Source: Lachnospiraceae bacterium (lineage in GTDB: Bacteria; Bacillota; Clostridia; Lachnospirales; Lachnospiraceae). Taken from it: 8,283 bases of DNA. The DNA is taken from NCBI GenBank assembly GCA_900770325.1, contig CAAGKE010000121.1, positions 1 through 8,283 of the forward strand, in the 5' to 3' direction. The position numbers were made by a program, and so were the translations under genes. Below, in pieces: positions 4,321-8,283 of the stretch (positions within the stretch are counted from its first letter, which is position 1; each line of letters opens with the position of its first letter). The notes beneath the pieces are model-generated. The model was not told where the DNA came from and ran no database searches. It was given only the letters and a program-made list of their open reading frames with translations.

Positions 4321-5119
4321 GTATTATGAAGTTTATATTGACCAGCTTTTTCTGGAAAACCTTGTAATACTGGTGCTGCTGCAGAAAATCTGCGGGAAGC
4401 TGATGCATCTGCCGGTATCCTGGAAACGGATATGGCTGACCTCTCTGATCGGAGCTGCCGTTATGTGCGGGGTTATTTTTTTTCGGCCTTTTCACGGGTG
4501 CTGGCCCGGATCTTTACGTTTGCTTCCGGCAGTGCCGGCTGCAGCGGCGGGACTTGGATGCCGCACTCTGAAGGAAACAAGCAGAGGAACTCTTTATTTG
4601 CTGGCTGCCGCTGCACTTTTTGGCGGCGCATTTCAGATGATCTTTTCAATATGGGAACCACCGGTGCTTCTGGCGGCGCTTCTGGCGGATATGGCGGTGG
4701 AGCTGCTGATCGACAGGCGGAGAAAGCGTATGGTACTGGAGGAATGCCGGACCGAAGTGACTCTGTCGGATCAGGGCAGCAGATGGGTGCTGACTGGACT
4801 TTTGGATACGGGCAATCATCTGACGGAGCCGATCACGGGACGGCCGGTGAGTATCCTGGACTGGCAGGAGGCGGAAAGAATGCAGCGGTTTCGCCAGATA
4901 CAGGAGGAAAAAAACGGTTATCTGTATATTCCCTATCATACCATCGGAACAGAAAAAGGGTGGATGATGGGAATGGTCATTGATGAAATGGTGATCAGAT
5001 ATCAGGGGAAAGAAATCAGGACTGCTCATCCGGTACTGGCAGTCAGCAGGCAGCAGTTAAGCCCACGGGGCCGGTACCAGATGATCGTGCATCCTCTGCA
5101 TTTTTACAGGAAATCTTGA
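4319..5119 (+). CDS. spoIIGA: Sporulation sigma-E factor-processing peptidase SpoIIGA
   Basis: Membrane-embedded aspartic protease that activates pro-sigma-E in the mother cell after asymmetric division. The frame shows a family-like N-terminus (L/M)YYEVYIDQLFLENL, hydrophobic segments at about residues 10-22, 38-55, 66-80, 92-112 and 115-131, then a soluble C-terminal domain with the active-site motif LLDTGN (D163-N166) followed by LTEPITGRPVSI. Start choice: TTG at 4319, because the family sequence begins right there and AGGGGGT lies 5 bases upstream; no ATG in this frame fits. That gives 266 residues against 309 in B. subtilis, as expected for clostridial forms. An out-of-frame ATG at 4296 opens a 23-codon ORF that ends inside the gene. 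sigE follows after 33 bp, the conserved order. Confidence 0.93.
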   Translation: MYYEVYIDQLFLENLVILVLLQKICGKLMHLPVSWKRIWLTSLIGAAVMCGVIFFRPFHGCWPGSLRLLPAVPAAAAGLGCRTLKETSRGTLYLLAAAALFGGAFQMIFSIWEPPVLLAALLADMAVELLIDRRRKRMVLEECRTEVTLSDQGSRWVLTGLLDTGNHLTEPITGRPVSILDWQEAERMQRFRQIQEEKNGYLYIPYHTIGTEKGWMMGMVIDEMVIRYQGKEIRTAHPVLAVSRQQLSPRGRYQMIVHPLHFYRKS

Positions 5120-5152
5120 ATTTTAAGCAGACAGCAGGGAGGAAATCAGCAT

Positions 5153-5896
5153 ATGGCAGCAAAAGTAGTAGTTCCAAATCAGTTTCAGTTTCATTTTATG
5201 AGTAATTTCGGCAGTTTTCTCTTTCCGAAGCCAAATGAGACCCACTACATAGGAGGAACCGAGGTACTTCCGCCGCCGCTGGATGCCGAACAGGAAGCAA
5301 AAACAATAGAAGAGCTGGGTACTGCAGAGGATGGAAAGGCGAGAGCCTCTCTGATCGAGCATAATCTGAGACTGGTGGTATACATAGCAAAAAAGTTTGA
5401 TAATACGGGAGTGGGGGTGGAGGATCTGATCTCCATCGGAACCATTGGCCTGATTAAAGCAATCAACACCTTTAATCCGGATAAAAACATTAAGCTGGCC
5501 ACCTATGCCTCCCGGTGCATCGAAAATGAAATCCTTATGTATCTGCGCCGGAACAGTAAGACCAGGATGGAGGTATCCATTGATGAACCTCTGAATGTGG
5601 ACTGGGATGGAAATGAACTGCTGCTTTCGGATATCCTGGGCACGGACGAGGATGTGATCTACCGGGATATGGAGACGGAAGCAGAACATAAAGTATTGAA
5701 TAAAGCCATTGCCAGACTTTCGGAGCGGGAGAGGACCATCGTACAGCTGCGCTTTGGACTGAATACCCGGGACGGGGAGGAAAAGACCCAAAAGGAGGTG
5801 GCAGACATGCTGGGTATTTCCCAGTCTTACATTTCCAGGCTGGAGAAAAAAATCATCGGAAGGCTGCGCAGAGAGATTGTAAGATTTGATTTATAA
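5153..5896 (+). CDS. sigE: Sporulation sigma factor E (pro-sigma-E)
   Basis: RNA polymerase sigma factor for early mother-cell gene expression. The protein has 247 residues (B. subtilis pro-sigma-E: 239) and matches it over almost the whole length. Region 2 includes NLRLVVYIAKKFDNTG, EDLISIGTIGLIKAINTF and LATYASRCIENEILMYLRR; the linker includes DWDGNELLLSD; region 4 includes EKTQKEVADMLGISQSYISR, the helix-turn-helix. The N-terminal pro-sequence is hydrophobic (FQFHFMSNFGSFLF) and ends before HYIGGTEVLPPPL. Alignment with the Bacillus cleavage site places SpoIIGA cleavage near T30/H31, so about 30 residues are removed. A strong GGGAGG site (5137-5142) precedes the ATG. It is co-transcribed with spoIIGA and ends at a good terminator. 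sigG, often next in this cluster, is not here. Confidence 0.97.
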   Translation: MAAKVVVPNQFQFHFMSNFGSFLFPKPNETHYIGGTEVLPPPLDAEQEAKTIEELGTAEDGKARASLIEHNLRLVVYIAKKFDNTGVGVEDLISIGTIGLIKAINTFNPDKNIKLATYASRCIENEILMYLRRNSKTRMEVSIDEPLNVDWDGNELLLSDILGTDEDVIYRDMETEAEHKVLNKAIARLSERERTIVQLRFGLNTRDGEEKTQKEVADMLGISQSYISRLEKKIIGRLRREIVRFDL

Positions 5897-5912
5897 AAAA
5901 TTTATTTTTACA

Positions 5913-5945
5913 GGACTACATTTGAGTTCAAATGTAGTTCTTTTT
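5913..5945 (+). terminator. Rho-independent terminator of the spoIIGA-sigE operon
   Basis: GGACTACATTTG (5913-5924) pairs with CAAATGTAGTTC (5929-5940, one G-T pair) around an AGTT loop and is followed by five T residues. It lies 16 bases after the sigE stop. Confidence 0.92.
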
Positions 5946-5950
5946 ATACA

Positions 5951-5988
5951 TTCCGCAAAACTTGTATTTTGCAAAAAATGATTCGGAA
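5951..5988. repeat. Nested inverted repeat between sigE and the next gene
   Basis: Outer TTCCG (5951-5955) and CGGAA (5984-5988) flank inner GCAAAA and TTTTGC (about 5955-5972). It could be an operator or simply an AT-rich hairpin. No confident promoter for the downstream gene was found in this gap. Confidence 0.3.
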
Positions 5989-6056
5989 AGGTAAACTGAG
6001 AAAACAGAGAAGGAAATTCGACTGTTACAAGGGAAAAAATCAGGGGGTGAGAACAC

Positions 6057-6629
6057 GTGGATGTAACAGAATGCCTGCTCATTGTGATCGGCTTATCCTT
6101 AAACGTATTTCTGGAGGCTGAATATGAAGGAACCATGTTAAAGAAAGTGCATTTAAAAAAATTGCTGGGTGTCTGCGGAATTTTTTTCCTCTGTCAGATG
6201 GCATCCATCCTTGGGGGATATTACATCACAGCGGTTCCGTTTCTTCGGAAGACCTCTTCAGAGGATCTGAAATTAATGTGCTATATTCTGGCCTTTATCA
6301 TTTTTCTGATTCTGGCTGTTTATATGCTGCGTAAGGCATGGAAAAAAGAAATTATTCAGGAACACCTTTCTGAGATAAAGATGAAAAGAGTCTTCATGGA
6401 AGCGGAAGTGATTGCTTTTTTTACATTTCTGGCTGGAATCGGGTATGGTTTTCTGGGAAATCGGATCGGCACCACCTGTCTGATCGTTGCCTGTGCCACC
6501 GTATTGGCTGTTATTACCGGAATCTATACGGGATTTTATCAGGGATGCAAGTTCCGTACCGGAATATACAGTGCCGGCGGGATTATTTTTCTGATCATAG
6601 GAATTAATATTCTTGTCCGTCATTTATAG
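6057..6629 (+). CDS. MntP-like six-segment membrane protein lacking the family aspartates
   Basis: Integral membrane protein of 190 residues, starting at GTG 6057 with a strong AGGGGGTGA site six bases upstream. About six membrane segments are visible (residues 5-22, 37-58, 70-92, 113-133, 137-160, 166-188). The internal two-fold pattern and length resemble MntP manganese exporters: GLSLNVF at 12-18 lines up with GMSMDAF of E. coli MntP, and the end GGIIFLIIGINIL resembles the MntP C-terminus. In MntP an aspartate in each half (D16 and D118 in E. coli) is needed for transport. Here the first is N16 and the second half (FFTFLAGIG) has no acid. It may therefore be a paralogue with a different or no transport activity. 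It precedes a radical SAM gene on the same strand (93 bp gap). The family call is by eye and uncertain. Confidence 0.6.
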   Translation: MDVTECLLIVIGLSLNVFLEAEYEGTMLKKVHLKKLLGVCGIFFLCQMASILGGYYITAVPFLRKTSSEDLKLMCYILAFIIFLILAVYMLRKAWKKEIIQEHLSEIKMKRVFMEAEVIAFFTFLAGIGYGFLGNRIGTTCLIVACATVLAVITGIYTGFYQGCKFRTGIYSAGGIIFLIIGINILVRHL

Positions 6630-6722
6630 CCGGGAATGGATGGAGATAAGATTATACCGGCAGGCTGCATTTTTAAGAAAAAAAGAACGTAAGTTTATGA
6701 AAGAAACCAGGAGGATAATGAA

Positions 6723-8138
6723 ATGGGAGAAATGACACATAAAGCTGCTCGGGCAGCCTTTGGAAGTGCGATCAGCGTTGCGCTGAAGCATGTGAATAAG
6801 GATCGGGAAAAGGGGCTTCTTCAGATCACTGATCTGGCGGAGAAGTATACCGGAGATACTTTCCAGAAGGAAACCTTTGACAGGGTAAGAGAGATGATCC
6901 AGGATCCGGATCAGAAATGGATGCAGTATGTAAACCGTCTGCTGGATGAAGTACATCCCAATGTGGTGAAAATGACTGCCCTGAACCTGGGCTATGAGGC
7001 TGCCTTCCGGGGTACCAAAATGATCCGTGAGAATCGTAAGAAATACAACTGTAATATTCCCTGGCTGATCCTGATGGATCCCACCAGCGCCTGCAATCTG
7101 CACTGTACCGGCTGCTGGGCGGCGGAATATGGACATAAGCTGAATCTGACCTTTGAGGATATGGACCGTGTCGTCACACAGGGTAAGGAACTGGGGATTT
7201 TCTTCTATATGTTCACCGGAGGAGAGCCTCTGGTCCGGAAAGCGGATATTATCCGGCTGTGTGAGAAACATAATGACTGTGCTTTCCATGCCTTTACCAA
7301 TGGTACGCTGGTGGATGAGGCACTTTGCAAAGAAATGCAGCGGGTTGGAAATCTGTCTCTTTCCATCAGCCTGGAAGGTTTTTCTGAGGTCAATGACCTG
7401 CGCAGAGGCCAGGGAGTATTTGAAAAAGTCATGCATGCCATGGATCTTCTGAAAGCATCCGGACAGATCTTTGGTACTTCCATTTGCTATACCAGCAAAA
7501 ATGTGGAAGTGGTGACTTCGGATGAATTTCTGGATATGATTATCGAAAAGGGCTGCCGTTTCACCTGGTACTTCCACCTGATGCCGGTGGGCAATGACGC
7601 GGCACCGGATCTGATGCCTACAAAAGAGCAGAGAGAATACATGTATCACAGAGTACGGGAGATCCGGGGATTCACCGGCGGCAAACAGATTTTTGCCATG
7701 GACTTCCAGAATGACGGAGAATATGTGGGCGGATGTATTGCCGGCGGAAGAAATTACTTCCACATCAATGCAAATGGGGATGCGGAGCCCTGCGTATTCA
7801 TCCATTATTCCGGAGCAAATATCCATGAGAATACGGTGCTGGAGTGTCTGCAGCAGCCTCTGTTTATGGCATACCGGGACCGTCAGCCCTTTAATGAGAA
7901 TCATCTCAGACCCTGTCCCATGCTGGAAAATCCGGAGATCCTGCAGGAAATGGTACATCAGTCCGGCGCAAGATCCACGGATATGCAGTCTCCGGAAACC
8001 GTAGAGCATTTGTGCGGAAAATGTACAGAATATGCGAAAAACTGGAAGCCCTGCGCAGAAGAACTGTGGGCGCAGAAGGAGCATCCGGAGCACAGATACG
8101 AAAACTATAAAGACTGGAAGCCAAAGAGTGGCTGTTAG
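6723..8138 (+). CDS. Radical SAM protein with SPASM-like C-terminal cysteines
   Basis: 4Fe-4S enzyme that cleaves S-adenosylmethionine to start radical chemistry; substrate unknown. The protein has 471 residues. Residues 1-110 form a helical N-terminal region without known motif. The radical SAM core follows, with the cluster motif CNLHCTGC (C124, C128, C131, the CX3CX2C form) and the SAM-binding FTGGEPL at 164-170. The C-terminal part has C338 then C357 in a CX13GX4C pattern, C398, C431/C434 (CX2C) and C444, matching in outline a SPASM domain that holds auxiliary clusters. The sequence DPTSACNLHCTGCWAAEYG and much of the rest belong to an uncharacterised family widespread in clostridia (recalled, not searched). 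AGGAGG (6709-6714) precedes the ATG at 6723. No precursor-peptide gene is visible next to it. The gene is complete, with adapter sequence starting 43 bases after its stop. Confidence 0.9.
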   Translation: MGEMTHKAARAAFGSAISVALKHVNKDREKGLLQITDLAEKYTGDTFQKETFDRVREMIQDPDQKWMQYVNRLLDEVHPNVVKMTALNLGYEAAFRGTKMIRENRKKYNCNIPWLILMDPTSACNLHCTGCWAAEYGHKLNLTFEDMDRVVTQGKELGIFFYMFTGGEPLVRKADIIRLCEKHNDCAFHAFTNGTLVDEALCKEMQRVGNLSLSISLEGFSEVNDLRRGQGVFEKVMHAMDLLKASGQIFGTSICYTSKNVEVVTSDEFLDMIIEKGCRFTWYFHLMPVGNDAAPDLMPTKEQREYMYHRVREIRGFTGGKQIFAMDFQNDGEYVGGCIAGGRNYFHINANGDAEPCVFIHYSGANIHENTVLECLQQPLFMAYRDRQPFNENHLRPCPMLENPEILQEMVHQSGARSTDMQSPETVEHLCGKCTEYAKNWKPCAEELWAQKEHPEHRYENYKDWKPKSGC

Positions 8139-8181
8139 AGTACTACTGAACACTCAGGAAAGCCTTCGCGCCGGGTTTTTT
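8139..8181. other. Short genomic tail before the artefact
   Basis: Last bases that plausibly belong to the genome. They end in CGCCGGGTTTTTT, possibly the end of a terminator whose hairpin I cannot pair convincingly. No gene is present. Confidence 0.5.
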
Positions 8182-8246
8182 AGATCGGAAGAGCACACGT
8201 CTGAACTCCAGTCCTAAGCACATTTTCGTATGCCGTCTTCTGCTTG
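8182..8246 (+). other. Illumina sequencing-adapter contamination
   Basis: From 8182 the sequence begins AGATCGGAAGAGCACACGTC and continues through the rest of the TruSeq read-1 adapter to CCAGTC. Twelve index-region bases follow, then TCGTATGCCGTCTTCTGCTTG-type sequence ending at 8246. This is a library adapter, not DNA of the organism. Translated in one frame it gives RSEEHTSELQS, a well-known contaminant peptide in databases. Confidence 0.97.
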
Positions 8247-8248
8247 AC

Positions 8249-8283
8249 AAAAATGCTCTACGGATTCCGGAGACTGCATATCC
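8249..8283 (-). repeat. Inverted copy of 7979-8013 after the adapter (chimeric read)
   Basis: The reverse complement of 8249-8283 matches the radical SAM gene at 7979-8013 with two mismatches (at 7998 and 8012) over 35 bases. A fold-back copy joined through an adapter is an assembly or library artefact, not a genomic repeat. Confidence 0.93.

Noticed and set aside
5945..5952. TATACATT as a sigma-E -10 for the MntP-like gene
   Set aside because: It resembles the sigma-E -10 consensus but overlaps the end of the sigE terminator and has no suitable -35 at the right distance.
6630..6722. Possible precursor peptide for the radical SAM enzyme
   Set aside because: The 93-bp gap has no open frame with a ribosome binding site; the ATG at 6718 gives only five codons.
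6624..8153. A 509-residue open frame on the minus strand opposite the radical SAM gene
   Set aside because: It mirrors the full length of a gene with clear family motifs, has no recognisable domain of its own, and arises from codon bias in the sense gene.
8032..8217. Small protein ending RSEEHTSELQS
   Set aside because: Its C-terminus is a translation of Illumina adapter and its start lies within the radical SAM gene.

Overview
The window looks like a draft-assembly contig end from a spore-forming, anaerobic Firmicute, most likely a Lachnospiraceae (Blautia/Ruminococcus/Clostridium-type) gut bacterium. The reasons are a spoIIGA-sigE sporulation pair, an FMN riboswitch driving a RibU-type ECF transporter, strong AGGAGG-type ribosome binding sites, and a MobC/MOBP mobilisation module of the kind common in that family. 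The species is an inference.

Layout. (1) Positions 1-1105 are AT-rich and are the edge of a mobile element: the N-terminus of a MOBP-type relaxase (minus strand, running off the left edge), mobC overlapping it, a candidate oriT with a 10-bp inverted repeat and a perfect 20-bp palindrome, then a C-terminal remnant of a tyrosine integrase. The integrase has lost its N-terminus, so the element looks deleted or decayed at this end. (2) Positions 1198-2997 hold a riboflavin-uptake operon: promoter, FMN riboswitch, transcription terminator, ribU, and a Nudix hydrolase 14 bp downstream. (3) Positions 2998-3441 are an intergenic region built of diverged dispersed repeats and hairpins. (4) aroD (type I 3-dehydroquinate dehydratase) follows. 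(5) spoIIGA and sigE follow. Their promoter has a TTGACA/TATAAT pair with a 22-bp spacer and an 0A-box-like site, the architecture known for the Spo0A-activated spoIIG promoter of Bacillus subtilis. A terminator-like hairpin wraps around this promoter; its 3' arm and T-run also supply the ribosome binding site and TTG start of spoIIGA. (6) After a clear terminator come an MntP-like membrane protein lacking the family's membrane aspartates and a radical SAM protein with SPASM-like C-terminal cysteines.

The last ~100 bases are not genomic. From 8182 they match an Illumina TruSeq-type adapter, and 8249-8283 is an inverted copy of 7979-8013. The contig therefore ends in an adapter read-through/fold-back artefact and nothing beyond about 8181 should be interpreted biologically.

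How the genes work together. RibU imports riboflavin and is shut off by FMN; the Nudix enzyme shares that control. SpoIIGA sits in the sporulation septum and activates pro-sigma-E, starting mother-cell gene expression. AroD is a stand-alone shikimate-pathway gene. The MntP-like and radical SAM genes are on the same strand with no clear terminator between them and may form a two-gene unit of unknown role. I found no clearly new multi-gene system. The most interesting biology is the overlapping terminator/promoter/start site at spoIIGA and the FMN-riboswitch-Nudix link.
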